This document shows, in pieces, positions 51,355-62,984 of a stretch of DNA of 64,000 bases (position 1 is the stretch's first letter; each line of letters opens with the position of its first letter). The translations under genes and the position numbers were made by a program. The notes beneath the pieces were generated by a model. That model was not told where the DNA came from, searched no databases, and saw nothing but the letters and a program-made list of their open reading frames with translations. The DNA is from Hofstenia miamia (lineage: Eukaryota; Xenacoelomorpha; Acoela): the NCBI GenBank assembly GCA_004352715.1, contig SCFE01000015.1:1639844-1703843 (forward strand), given 5' to 3'.

Positions 51355-52767
51355 CTAAATTAAGAAATTTTCTAACCATGTAACCTTAATAAAGAACATA
51401 ACAAGATATAGTTAGTATTTAATTTCATTGAAAACATTGAAACAAAATGTTTACATGACATATGTATTACTACACCCCACATATTTTGATACATCAACAT
51501 TTGTTTTTGAGACGTATTTCCTTTTGTTTTAGTTTATATAATTGTATCTATAAAATGATACTATAGCAAGTCATGATTATAGTAATCCAATTTTATTGGG
51601 GATGTAAAATTGCACCATCAACCACATATTATGAAAACATCAAAATTGGGATTAGTTGAAGGCTTACGGCAAAGGTATTGTGCAGTATAATTTGTATCAC
51701 AGGTAAAAAAAATATGACAAAATTGCGATCTTATAAGAAATGGCGTATTTTGCTGACCTCATGTTGAAAAGTGTTGACGCGTGTTCTATATTAAGAGAAG
51801 CTACCTGTTAAATTTCAAAGTGATTTGATCATTATTTAAGAAACATATAGAGGTGCAATTTCATACCCCTCAATATATGGCGTGTGTAAAATAAGTCCAA
51901 TAAGGATAGGGTAAAGTTATAAATTTTCTTTTTAGAATGTCGAAAATCCATCAAATGATAATAAACCTAACAAAGATGCGTTATCCATCAAAACATTTGA
52001 AAGCAATCTTTAGTTACTTTAAAACTAACGTTGAATAAAGATTATGAAACATTGGAAATGTCCACGAAGACCACAGAAGGATAGTGCATATACTGAAAAT
52101 TTGCTTCCCAGACCAGTGTTTTTCAACCTTATACTCATGGACATCTTTCCTCTTAATTTGTTAGCTGGACATCCTGCAAAAAATCACCAATAAAATAGTA
52201 GACGAATTGTTAATATTAAAAATATAGAAAACGATTATGCTTTATTTTGATGGAAAACTAAACTTATACAAAAAAATTAAACTTTCAGCATTTTAAGATA
52301 GTGCTAATTTCTGTATAAATTCCATTTACGGGTAATGAAAACCGTTTTGAATTAGAATTGTCATATGGACCACAAAAATGTCATCGATATCCATTTTTGA
52401 TTCTAAATGCACTAAAAGAGCTGTTAGAATTCAGAATACTGCAAATAAACATTCCCTAGAAACTTCGTTTTTTTCAGATTACATTTTATGACACATTTAA
52501 TACTGAAACTAATTAGATCAATCAACAACAATTAAGGCATCAATTCAGTTATTAGCATTGCACTAAAATTGTATATATATATATATANNNNNNNNNNNNN
52601 NNNNNNNNNNNNNNNNNNNNNNNNNNNNNNNNNNNNNNNNNNNNNNNNNNNNNNNNNNNNNNNNNNNNNNNNNNNNNNNNNNNNTGACACATTTAATACT
52701 GAAACTAATTAGATCAATCAACAACAATTAAGGCATCAATTCAGTTATTAGCATTGCACTAAAATTG

Positions 52768-52806
<39 letters not shown>

Positions 52807-55800
52807 GTATACCTTAGATAGAAAGGTAGAAAGTTTTTCAAGAAATCCATTAGGAATCTTTACTAAGCTTCCTCGACTGGTAATCGGCCAATAACGCGTT
52901 TTCCGATCAATGAGATCAAAATGTGACTCTTGTGGTGACAAATCTTCAATGTCTGTCTGCAACTCAAAGGGTTCCAATTTGAATTCCGAAACCAATTTCA
53001 TAAAATCTACAATTCTATAATCTGTAACAGCTCCTCCAACACCCTCGGAAATTGCTTGAAGAGTGTCAACGGGTGAACGATGTTGACTCAACACGTGGAG
53101 ATATATCTCGCCTCCGTGGCAAGACATTACATGCGCTTGAGAAGTCTTTTTACTTAACTTACTTCCAGATTTTCCTAAACTAAACTCTAATTAAATCCGA
53201 TCTCATATTCATGAAAGTTATATTAAGCATAATGCGTATTGAATCAAAAACCAATTATTTGCTAAAATGCCACTTGCAATATTTTAGGGAGAAGAAACAA
53301 AATGTCAGATCAGACATCAATGTTTAACACATTAGCGAATTTCACATGCATCACTAAAGCAATTGACCAGAGTGGAGAAGCTCGGCACCAAATCGAAAGA
53401 ACGATATTCAAATCATAATAATCCAGGCAAAATTTGATCCCTAATGGGCATCAGCATGTTTTTTTGCATGATGCTTTTAGAATATATCAATTAATTAACA
53501 TTTATAAAAGTAACAATAGCATAGTTATAATTATACATGTACTTAAAAACAAACATCACTTTATATCGATCAAAAGGACGAATTCCTTGATTATATTATC
53601 ATGTCTTGAAACATCAACATTGACTGAGTGACTTCCAATATAACTAGGAAATTCTGGAATTCGTATTACAGCAATAGATTTGGTTACGGAATAGCTATGA
53701 ATAGATACACTTTAAATTGTTTTGTTTTATGTGAATAACGTAACATTGATTTCCTTCACTTCATTGCTGTTAGATTTGAATAACTTCCAGCTGTTCATAT
53801 GTATCAATTAATGATTTAGTTTAATTAGAATAAAATATTAAATAATTTAATTGTAGTAATCAATAACTTCCATACAAAACAGTGCATTTACATAAAGACA
53901 TATAGTGTATCTTTACAGTGAATAAAAACATATTTAGAGACTTCAATATAAAATCTTTTTTAGCTTTAACTTCTTATGGTGGTGCTAATGTGGAAACTCG
54001 CCTATAGATCCATAATATCATTTTTTACTGTTAAAGGCTTTACAATCATAAGGAATTTGAAATGTAAATTATGGATTCCAAACCTATTTGTCATACATGA
54101 ATGTTGTTAAAAAAATTTAATATTCTCTTCTGGACGCATTTCGTATAAATGCTTTGTATAATTTCAATGTGAATACAGCAACCCGATAGTGAGTTAAATT
54201 GTAGACGAGAGGGGGGAACGGAAGAGAAGCAGGTTTTCAAAAACAAAAATGGTCCGAGAACCAAAGCGATTCCAAAATGGCGCAATTGAATCCAATAAAA
54301 TATCAGAATTTAAACCAAACAAAAACTAATTACAATTGATTTTAAAATATTGGTTTGTTTATCTTGATAACTGCAAACGTGTAATAATTCAATAGCTAAA
54401 TATATTAAATAATTAATATTTCACGCATCTGCAATATCTAGAGTAAATTTTCACATATGATATAGAAATTCTTTGATCTAATAAGCGTATGATTTCTATT
54501 ATAGAAATTTTCGTGCAAAATCCATTCTCTACTATGTATAACAGTATATTCATGAATTCTATAAATATCGTGGATTTACATAAAACAACCAAAATCGAAG
54601 TAGCGTTTGCCGGGTGTTCAAACTGGCGAAAAAACCACATTTCTCATTATCAACCTGGACCAATGTTCTCATACGTTAGAGGAAACGGTTAATCGAATAT
54701 TTGTTAATTATAACATTTACCTGATAATATCACGGTATTTACTTTCCTGAATAAAAAATATAACATTGCCAAATTTTACCGGAATAATGCTTAGCGATTG
54801 CATAAGTAGACTATTCACAAAAATCCAGAAAAACACCAATCGAGTGGCGAAAACCATTCAGGTTAATGTCAATTGAGTCTACACAATCTATGGAAAATAG
54901 TTGTAAAAAATTGAATACGTGCAAAAATTCAATTGCCCATTAAATATATTTAACAGTTAGCAGAGTTGGCGAAAAATTTTTGCTAAAACACAGTAGCAAA
55001 CATTGAATTATGATAAACTTATCAACATTCATTTTTTGTTTCATACACGTAAATAAAATACAAGTTTTGCTAGTTAAGGTAGAAAATCAGTTATAAAAGT
55101 ACGAATCAAAAAATTATTTTCTAAACTTTCCTATATAAATTTGGAAAAAACATTGCAAAACACAGTTGTTTTAAACAGTATTTAAAACATGTTTTAAACA
55201 GGTCTTGTTTAAAACATGCCAACCCTGACAGTTAGTAACAAAATTAACCTGATTGAAAAATTTCTAAAGTCACAGAACGACCATTGAGCAAAAAATTTGT
55301 CAAACACATGGAATGTCTACTGTTAACATCAATGGGTGACAAACGGTATGTTCCCAAGCAAGAGAAATTGTCGTTATCCAGCTGCTTTGGGCTTAGCCAA
55401 CTTAAGCTGAGAGCTGGAAGACCGCTGGTTTTTGCTGTACATGCTGCTTCTTCAGATACACCACGGTAAGGCGCTAATATTTGAGTGTGTGCTGCTTTTT
55501 CATGAAGTAATTCTACATCATAATTGTTTGAAATGTTAGCTTGTTGCTCTTCCTTCATGGGTATGCCTTTAACGACAGTACATGCTAGGTCAAAGTGTTC
55601 AAGAGCAATTCTAAGTAGTGTACGACATACGAATGAACCTGGATCTGTAACATGGATTGCATAGGAAGCTCCTGAGGAGAGGGTGTTTTCTATAAACATA
55701 AATTAATACCCTATTTCAAACTGAAACTGAAGTGTGTACAAAATGATAGAGGCCTTGATTTAAAAAAATATTAGGTCATATTTTCAATAATAAGTGAAAA

Positions 55801-56381
55801 AACTTACCGCAATTATTTAGTTCCGCATTAACTGCTATATTTTGCGATTTTATATGAACAATATCAATAAATACTTTATTGAATTCACTTAAAGCATCGC
55901 TAGTAAGGTAGTTTTTTAAATCTATCAAAACATTTTGAGAAGGAATAGACGTAAGGAAAATTACTCTCCCACACTTGGATTTCAAATGAAGTTGTTTTAA
56001 TGCAGCATCAACAATATTCTTAAACGAAATGTCAACTATCTGCTGCTTTTTTGGTGGACCCAATTCTATCAAACCCTTCGAGATTGCCGCATTTGATTGA
56101 TCTTCAATACTCCAATCTGTAACCACACAGACGTTGTTTGTATCACCGCTTAATAATGAAATGAATTTTGAACCAAAAAATATATCGAAGCATACTCTCT
56201 GAAATTCCAAAATTGCTTCAATGGCCGTAATCCAAAAGGAACGGTAAACGCTGCCCACGGGATTTGCTATATTAGAGTTTTTGCTTTTTGCGACCATGTC
56301 AATATCAACAGAAACATTGGTATTTTCTCGCATATAAAAATGATTATCGACGACAACCACCGTATATTTGTTATCAATCAT
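50824..56381 (-). CDS. ints13: Integrator complex subunit 13 (Asunder homologue), four coding exons
   Basis: Exons on the minus strand: 56381-55808, 55689-55249, 53135-52813 and 51354-50824, joined by GT-AG introns in phases 1, 1 and 0. They give 1869 bases, or 622 residues (human about 706). Landmarks: an N-terminal VWA-like fold starting MIDNKYTVVVVDNHFYM (fly MFERNQKTIFVLDH); IPMKEEQQAN and NYDVELLH; SPIDVNSRHSMCLTNFLLNG; HGGEIYLHVL; ISEGVGGAVTDYRIVDF; TRYWPITS; DEQYRQMWTELEEAL. All occur in this order in human INTS13. INTS13 is a nuclear subunit that pairs with INTS14 and helps dock the INTS4/9/11 endonuclease in the Integrator complex, which processes snRNAs and other Pol II transcripts. 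The region between the DEQYR block and the PPPKKKQL (human PPNKKPL) block is much shorter than in human, lacking the long charged stretch. Identity is otherwise low, so the protein evolves fast here. Only the acceptor of exon 3 is uncertain. Confidence 0.92.
52114..52133 (+). mobile_element. hAT-like terminus, solo
   Basis: CAGTGTTTTTCAACCTT is a typical hAT terminal inverted repeat start. No matching reverse end was found within about 700 bp, so this is a fragment. Confidence 0.4.
52489..52768. repeat. 84-bp identical copies flanking a gap in the INTS13 intron
   Basis: 52489-52572 and 52685-52768 are the same sequence, from TGACACATTTAATACTG to CACTAAAATTGT. Each is followed by an AT tract, with N (52588-52684) between. 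This is probably one locus represented twice because the assembler could not cross the microsatellite. Confidence 0.85.
52771..52800. repeat. (AT)n microsatellite at the INTS13 exon 3 donor
   Basis: About 14 AT units lie only a dozen bases inside intron 3. Confidence 0.85.
52813..53135 (-). CDS. ints13: INTS13 coding exon 3
   Basis: Encodes about residues 339-446: HVMSCHGGEIYLHVL, ISEGVGGAVTDYRI and RKTRYWPI. It ends CTAAG|GTATAC in phase 0, directly beside a TA microsatellite. The acceptor (CTTCTCAAG|CG at 53136) is picked because it is the one that restores the frame; its pyrimidine tract is weak, so the start could shift by a few codons. Confidence 0.85.
53136..55248 (-). other. INTS13 intron 2
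   Basis: 2113 bp, AT-rich, GT at 55248-55247 and AG at 53137-53136. No nested gene or recognised mobile element; frames at 54091-54285, 54413-54640 and 54489-54692 are short and without domains. Confidence 0.7.
55249..55689 (-). CDS. ints13: INTS13 coding exon 2
   Basis: Entered through TTTATGTTTATAG in phase 1 and left at TCAG|GTTAAT in phase 1. Encodes about residues 192-338, the most conserved part of the protein: HFDLACTVVKGIPMKEEQ, NYDVELLHEKAAH and VDVNSRHSMCLTNFLLNGRS. Confidence 0.92.
55808..56381 (-). CDS. ints13: INTS13 coding exon 1 (VWA-like domain)
   Basis: Encodes residues 1-191. The ATG at 56379-56381 is chosen because MIDNKYTVVVVD aligns with the start of fly Asunder. The exon ends AATTGCG before GTAAGT. 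Conserved points are YRSFWITAIEAILEFQRVCF (human SLWTCSVESSMEYCRI), a Gly-Pro-Pro turn, and GRVIFLTS (human GRIICITN). The family lacks a canonical DxSxS metal site, and here too it reads DNHFYM. Confidence 0.9.
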
Positions 56382-56385
56382 AACA

Positions 56386-56967
56386 CTAAAATAGAAAATA
56401 CAATGAAATAATATTCAACATTTTTATTTGCATAAGAATTTTAAAGTATAATATTATGACGAACCTACACTGAACAAATGTTCCGCTTTCAGATCTGGAG
56501 TTTGGGTTACAGTTAAAAATTTTGGTTTAAAAAACAAATGTAAGTAAGCATTTATTAATGATTTATCAAATACAAAGTCAAACATGCAGTTTGAATATTT
56601 CAGAATCAATTTCAAATTGGAATCAACAAATTGAATATAATATACTCAACAATTGCAATGCCCAAAATAGGACAATTTTTTATTTTGAGAAAAACCTACT
56701 TTCATTTTCACAACGAACTAACTAAGGTCATTCGACAGGAGACACGTTACTATCCCTCTAGCTAACGTATGAACTTGCACATTTGATAACGCTATTTTAA
56801 GTTAAGCATTTCTTGGAAATCAATTACTAGATATCTAAAGAATTGTGTAATTAAAATCTTTACAAATAAGAGAACATATTATTTACTGAACCAATCTGAG
56901 TTTCAAAAAATAAATTTGTTTAGCGAAAAAATTAACATAAAACATTATAACTTGATTTTCTACTTAC
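56386..56967 (-). other. possible INTS13 5' UTR intron
   Basis: On the minus strand a perfect donor (GAAAT|GTAAGTAG) lies at 56968/56967 and an acceptor (CTATTTTAG|TGTT) at 56386/56385, four bases before the INTS13 ATG. Together they suggest a spliced non-coding first exon ending at 56968. The transcription start is not visible. Confidence 0.4.
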
Positions 56968-56968
56968 A

Positions 56969-57718
56969 TTTCATAGCAAATATTCGCCGCAAGATATTTC
57001 GCTATTTAACTGTAAGATTCGCTGGATATACAAAAGTAAATTGTGAATAATTTTGTTTCAATATCGGAGCTCTAATTGCAACCACACATTGGAAGGAAAG
57101 ATTGAGAATTCGCATACATTTTAGTTTTATACATTTCTAAATAATTGTTGTTTACTAATTACGGATGTCTCTCTCGAATACATCTCATTCTGTTTTACCA
57201 AGAACGTCCATAATGTATGCAAATGTTGAACTGGTGAGAATTTTTGTAGATTCAAACTGCTGTCATTTTCTAAAAAAATTCTGCTATTACACTTCTCTCT
57301 AATGAACATATGAGATTAATTGTAATACCTACGGCAATACCAGTTCTGAACGGCAGAAAAATAAGTAAATGCATTGTTAGTGTTCCACAGTCCAAAAATT
57401 AACCAACAATTAATACGTCTTAAGAATTACATCCGATCAATTACTCATAGAATTACTAGATTAACAATTGATCACCTTTGGATATTGCTAATGGGCTTTA
57501 CAAATATGATGATATCTAGAGAATTTTTACTTCCTTTCCTAATTCGCTTGTTTTTATAAATTTGAGCGTGAATTGTAAATGAAATAAATATTAACTGATA
57601 CAAATTGGAAATTTTCAAAATAATGATAAGCAAGTTCAGACCAAGGTGCAGAATAGTGCCATGCGGAAGCACGCGTAAAACATCAACATTACTAAGGGGT
57701 AAAAACGATAAAAAAATA
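56969..57718. other. INTS13 upstream region
   Basis: This should contain the INTS13 promoter on the minus strand. I see no clear core motif and no gene; both strands have only short open frames. Confidence 0.4.
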
Positions 57719-58439
57719 CAGGGTTGGATTTGGGGGGGGCACACCCCCCTAAAACTTTCAAAGCTTACATAAACTTTGGTTTGAATACTTGTTGAAAAAC
57801 TGCTCAGAGATTACCAATTTCAAATAACTGCCACCAAACTCGTTGAAATATTAAAACGTTAGAAGATTGTTTCCAGGCATAAGCTTATTTCCTGGGTGAA
57901 AATATCAAACAAGTGCCCATATAGGTTGGGAGTAACAAAGCGGGGGCCACACGATCAGTCTTTTGACTATAGTCAAAACTGCGGTTTTGCATTCTTTTGT
58001 CCATTAGTCAAACATTTTGAAGAGAGATTTAATGCTTTGATGCTTTTGTATTCACACAAAAACATCAACATTGGTGTTGATAAAATCATCAACATGTATA
58101 CAGGTTGCCACGCAAGAAGAATGCTTCTACAGAACCCTCTAAGTTGTGAATAGAATAATTATTAGTGTTCTGTTTTGTTCACTTAATTTTGAAATATCAT
58201 GTATATATATATTATGTTTCCTTGTAAAACTGGAATAAAAAAATGTAGAAGATGAATTCATTGCTTTTCTTACTGACAAATACCCAATGTATACCATAGT
58301 TTTTGCCTAACTTGAATTTCAAGAAAGCATTTAAACTACCTGTCATGTTTTTTCTATTATTCTTATAGAAAATTATAATATATATGAAAAAAAGGTCGCC
58401 TCCCACGCCCCATAACTTGGAATCCTGAATCCGTCCCTG
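57719..58439. mobile_element. possible 0.7-kb non-autonomous DNA transposon
   Basis: The left end CAGGGTTGGATTTGG and the reverse complement of the right end CAGGGACGGATTCAGG form imperfect inverted repeats. They resemble the CAGGGGCGGATCCAGG terminus common in invertebrate DNA transposons. G-rich and C-rich blocks sit just inside both ends (GGGGGGGGCACACCCCCC; GGGCGTGGGAGGCGACC in reverse complement). No transposase and no clean target duplication are seen, so the pairing of the two ends is tentative. Confidence 0.4.
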
Positions 58440-60765
58440 AAATACAATAAAATACATAAGAAGGTTAAAAATGTCGATGTAAAGCGATAGCTAAGCATAA
58501 TTAACACAATACGTAACATGCAATATATATTTAAAAAAGATAACGTAAAAATGCGAAGGTATAGAATAGGGTAAACGCGGACAAAAGAAACACTAATATA
58601 GGGTAAAAAAACAATGAGAAATGCAATAACACACGTAAAAAGTTTAAAAATAATATATATAAACCGACAATTAATGAAATTCGTAGCATGCGATAACACG
58701 CGAGAGCAAAGAAAACTTGAAATTCATAAATTAATTAAATATTAAACAAATTACAGCATATAAAAGTATATTCATGCAAATATATACATTTTTAGTGTAA
58801 ATCAAGTCCTCCTTAGTTGAGATTTTTAAATAAATAGGAACTTTTATACTTTGTAACCGCTTTAAATTTTCAGAGAATTTGTTCTTCCGATTTGTATTTA
58901 TTTCCATATTATATTTATAGATTAGTAAAACCGAATTTATAGCTAACGTGACCACGTTGCATAAATTGTTAATGCAAAAATGTTATACATTCCGCTAACA
59001 TTGTTATAAATATATTTTGTATAGTGCGGATGTACAGGATGCAATTATTATTTAAAATTCAAATAAATTTACTCAAAGTGTTATATGCATTAGGTACAAC
59101 GTATAGAATTATATAGTTTCACACTAATATTGAACATGTACATGGGACTAAACATAGGACCTTTTATAATTGAAGCATGTAGTTCAAGAACCTATTATGT
59201 GCAAATTGATTCAAAACGAGAAATCACCTTTTTAGCTTGCGTTTGCATATTTGTTTATCTAGTGTCGGCTAACTGATTCTTCATAAAGGTACAATCAAAA
59301 TCATTGCCTTAAATAATGTGGGCAATCCACATATGTACACAAGGCCATGATTTTATGCACAAAGCGGTATCTCTCTATATATACATGTATGTATGTATGT
59401 ATATATATATATTCGGCTGAAAATAGTTTTATTGTAATGAAATTGTTGCGAACTCATAAGAGAAATCTAAGATGGGCTTCAATCATTCCAACAGGGACTA
59501 CAATTCATGATTTTTAGAGAACAATTTAAATTCTCATTAAAATTTAATCAAATATTCTCTATATTGATACACAAAAATTTCCTCAATAAATTATGTACTC
59601 AACAAAATGCCTATATTAGTTGTTGCAATAACACGAGTAAAGTACATTGAGTAATCGAAATTAATATATTCATATTTTTTCCACAATGTATTTACAAATT
59701 TCACCTAAAGGAAAGTAGTTGATTTACACTAAAAATGTATAGATTTACACAAATATACTTTTATATCTCGCAATTTGTTAAATAATAGACGATAATTTTT
59801 TCTAAATTCCACGGTTAATTATGCAAAGTTATTAGTCTATATCTATTTTTTGAACTTTTTACGTATATTATTGGATTTATTATCGTTTTTACCCTATATT
59901 AGTGTTTATTTTATACCTTCCCTACGTAAAAAAGAAAGGGTTGATTTGAAATGACAATTTCTAAATATAAATTATATTACCGGCAATTTCTCAATTCGCA
60001 ACTCAAAACTAATATGTAAAATATGTAAACACAACTATTGTTGGTTCTAATATTACATGTTTACAAGCAATAATAAATGTTATTAAAATTGGATAAAAAA
60101 ATATTTGCAATTTATCTTAAAAATTAAAATTTCTTTCATTATTTATCTAAACGATTGCAAATAAAATAAAATAAAACTCACAAGCATCAAAATCTCTAAG
60201 TTATGAAATTTATTTTAAGACCTCCTAAGAATATATTGATGTATTTAGAAATGCTCGTTTGATACTATTCTTTTATCTAGCTGTCGATAAAGAACTATCG
60301 TTTTCCATTATGGTAATGGGTTTCTTTAATGTAGTGCTTTATTACATTTGTTCCATGATTTGTTTCATTGTCATATGTATATAGTAAATATTTAGTGTAG
60401 ATTTTTGAAATGTATTAACTTCCTAACTTATATGTGAATAGATTTATTTTGGAAAATCGAATTGCTGAAGAAAATTTTTTGGATCTAGGTCAACCGTAAC
60501 AATTATGATATATTTCTCTAAAATAATTAAATTCTATGAGACATTCGTTTCCTTATGACTTTACATACCCTAAAAAGTTCATACATGTCTAACATAAATT
60601 CTTAGTAAATAATCTTTTAAAAATGATTGTTTAGAACTATGTAAAGTTATTAAAGTTTATTATACAAACTATCAATTTTTACAGCTTATAAATCGGTAGA
60701 AGTGCAATGTTTTATATTTCCCTATACATAACGACCCCAAATATATACTACTTTTCTCTAATTAA
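58440..60765. other. AT-rich non-coding DNA
   Basis: No supportable gene. An imperfect TATG/TATA microsatellite lies at about 59378-59410. Confidence 0.5.
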
Positions 60766-61053
60766 AAAAAGTGTAAGAAAAATGGACAAGATCCTACATG
60801 CTTTGCATGCTCAAAAACACATAAGCCTGGTGCTTGTTCAACAAGACAACGATCGTGTGCTCTATGTTGCCGTTCCAAACAGTATGCAAAATTTGCTGCA
60901 TATCAGCATACCCTCGATGGTAACTGTCCATCTCTTGCTCAACACTTATCGCGTAGCATAGAAAATACTGATTTTGGTGTACGAGAAGATAATAATTACA
61001 TCCAACGCAAAATTAGAAACATTTTAGAGTACAAATATAAGCATAATGCTTAA
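60766..61053 (+). pseudogene. LINE ORF1 C-terminus with zinc knuckle
   Basis: A frame without an ATG reads CKKNGQDPTCFACSKTHKPG, continues ACSTRQRSCALCC and ends at TAA 61051-61053. CFACSKTHKPGAC is a C-x2-C-x3-H-x4-C zinc knuckle, followed by a second Cys/His cluster (CALCC ... H ... C). Knuckles near the C-terminus are typical of the nucleic-acid-binding ORF1 protein of LINEs in the R1/Jockey/CR1 group. The frame runs straight into the next one, whose ATG overlaps its stop. The upstream part is missing or out of frame. Confidence 0.6.
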
Positions 61054-61294
61054 GTTTAAACAAGCCAACGTAGGAAAGTCAATCATAAGTGTATATGAAA
61101 TCTTCCCTAACATTTGTTCTGACGAAGTTATTGCTTTCATGATACAAGAACCTCTAAGAGAGAACAATGAAAAATATGGTTTCAGGAGTGTTTATACCGT
61201 TTTTGCGTCAGGGAACACACAATCGGCCATTACCAAGGTGGTGAGAGTGGAATGCAACGTAGTCGCTATATCTATATATTTTGATGACAGTTAG
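61046..61294 (+). pseudogene. LINE ORF2 N-terminal endonuclease fragment
   Basis: 82 codons starting ATG at 61046, overlapping the ORF1 stop by 8 bases. FKQANVGKSIISVYEIF, then VIAFMIQEPLRENN and TQSAIT, match the opening of apurinic-type LINE endonucleases: LQxNvxxS, then IxxIQEPYxxxxx, then SAIxV. The catalytic-site Glu in QEP is present. The fragment stops at TAG 61292-61294 and no later nuclease or RT motif follows, so only the ORF1/ORF2 junction survives. Losing the 3' side is unusual for LINE insertions and points to later deletion or rearrangement. Confidence 0.65.
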
Positions 61295-62170
61295 TGTATT
61301 TGACGTAGGGTTCTGTTTTTAGCTTACTTGTATGTATGCTATAATCTTTGTAAATATTTTTATTCTATTTACGTGCTACTGTATAGCTATACCAATATAT
61401 ATATTTTATATTATTTCTCATTATTGGTTACCCACTAGTAGTGTTTATTTTTTATGCCTGTTTTCACGTTCATCTATCAGATATTAAAAAACAAGGCTAT
61501 TTTGCAGTTAATGGAAAGTTATTATTTTTTACATGAAATAACACTTTTTCGACACAAAATCCTCCAATCTCATTTCCCCCAATCTGACATCACAAAATAT
61601 TAAATACCGTGAGAGACATGATTTCAGTGAAATTGTAAGGTGCCATCCAAAAATGTGGAAATCCACAAATTCCCGAAAAATTCCAATGTGGGATTTTCAT
61701 TAAATTTTGAAGTGTTTTAAAATATCTAAATTTTGTAAAAGTCATATTGGAAATTTTCAAAAAATTGGTTGCCAGTTCTTAAAATTTCCTAGATTTTTTA
61801 ATATTACTTCCATTATCGCCTTTGATTGGTTTGACATCATTTCTGACCTCTTAAATACAAAATGTGCAGAAATTTCTTGGAAAACACTTACATTAAGCAT
61901 TAATATATATTTATAGATTTAAGAGATTTATTTAATTTATAAGTATATGTTGAAATCATTGGGTTAATTTTTAAGTATAATGTAGAATCACTGGGGTGAT
62001 TCTTGCAAACAAGAGAACACAGTTAAACTATTTCTCTATTTACAGATGCTTGGGTGTCTTATATACAATGTGGATTTACAATATGCACAAACACTCATCA
62101 ACAGAAAAGTGCATGACCTGACTGATAAATAACAACTACTGACTGATAAATTTGCCAATTATAAATGATT
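61295..62170. other. AT-rich DNA between element relics
   Basis: No gene recognised. Confidence 0.5.
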
Positions 62171-62173
62171 TAA

Positions 62174-62585
62174 TGCTTGCATCATTCTTTTCAAATTCCA
62201 CAATTTATAGCCAACCAAGGGTTGCAAACACTAAATTTTGCAATTCAATGCACCCAAATTACAGAGAGGCAGCAATTGGTTTTGTGGAGTTGTAGTGAAT
62301 TCAGGATTGTTGTACAGTTCAATGTTGAATTACCCCTGAACACAAAGTCAGCTCCTCCCAATATAATTGAAGTGGATGAAATACATTTGGAGATATTTTC
62401 TGTGATGTGTAGGGGGTGTGTTGCCCAAGCAGGGGGATGTAAACATGTAGTTGTAATTATTGTGTGGTCATATTGCTAAAGTATTGAATCCTCTACAACA
62501 GATGTGAAATGCTATTGGCTAACATCACGCTTGTCTTTTACAAAAGTTTATTTTATCAAAGTAAATTGTATTTTTGTTTGAACTA
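62174..62585 (+). pseudogene. SWIM zinc-finger protein relic
   Basis: A plus-strand frame reads to CRGCVAQAGGCKHVVVIIVW near 62410-62470. After one stop (62477) it continues in the same frame with SSTTDVKCYWLTSRLS. CxxC...CKH is the SWIM zinc-binding motif (C-x-C-x(n)-C-x-H). The AQAGGCKH core and the following (V)xCYW block are found together in uncharacterised SWIM-domain proteins of many invertebrates, some associated with mobile elements or YqaJ-type nucleases. There is no ATG, one internal stop and no downstream catalytic domain, so this is a fragment. Confidence 0.6.
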
Positions 62586-62980
62586 ACCTTTGTGAAAATA
62601 CCTAATTTGCAAATATATTCTAAACTAAATTATGGGATCTTGCTGTAATATACATTAAAGTAAAATAATATCCTTGTTTAAAAAACAATTAATGTATATC
62701 TATGCTGAAGAACTCAATCAAAAACTGCTGATATCAATATTCTATTTGGAGAGTGTGATAATGAAGAATTTGATGAATTTTAACATGAACTCTAAGTAAT
62801 TATATAAGATACATTGTTACTTTACTTGTTACATTAATAAATTATTGAATACACAAAATGGACTTAGAATTTTACTTCAAAGTTGTAGGAATATCTGAAT
62901 AATGTAAATACATATGTTTCATTGATTCAGTACTTGTGGATTTTTATTTTGATCAAAAAAATTTTTTCCTAAAAATCTCC
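62586..62980. other. AT-rich DNA between element relics
   Basis: No gene recognised. Confidence 0.5.
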
Positions 62981-62984
62981 CAAA

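Larger units (their letters stand above)
51355..52812 (-). other. INTS13 intron 3 with repeats and gap
   Basis: 1458 bp including a 97-base N run (52588-52684), AT microsatellites and duplicated gap flanks. It also holds a hAT-like terminus CAGTGTTTTTCAACCTTATA at 52114-52133, for which no partner end is found. Confidence 0.7.

Noticed and set aside
50993-51358. Plus-strand frames opposite the last INTS13 exon, and 55284-55469 opposite exon 2
   Set aside because: Antisense shadows of the conserved INTS13 exons.
57896-58153. An 85-codon plus-strand frame
   Set aside because: It lies inside the putative non-autonomous element and has no recognised domain; treated as chance.
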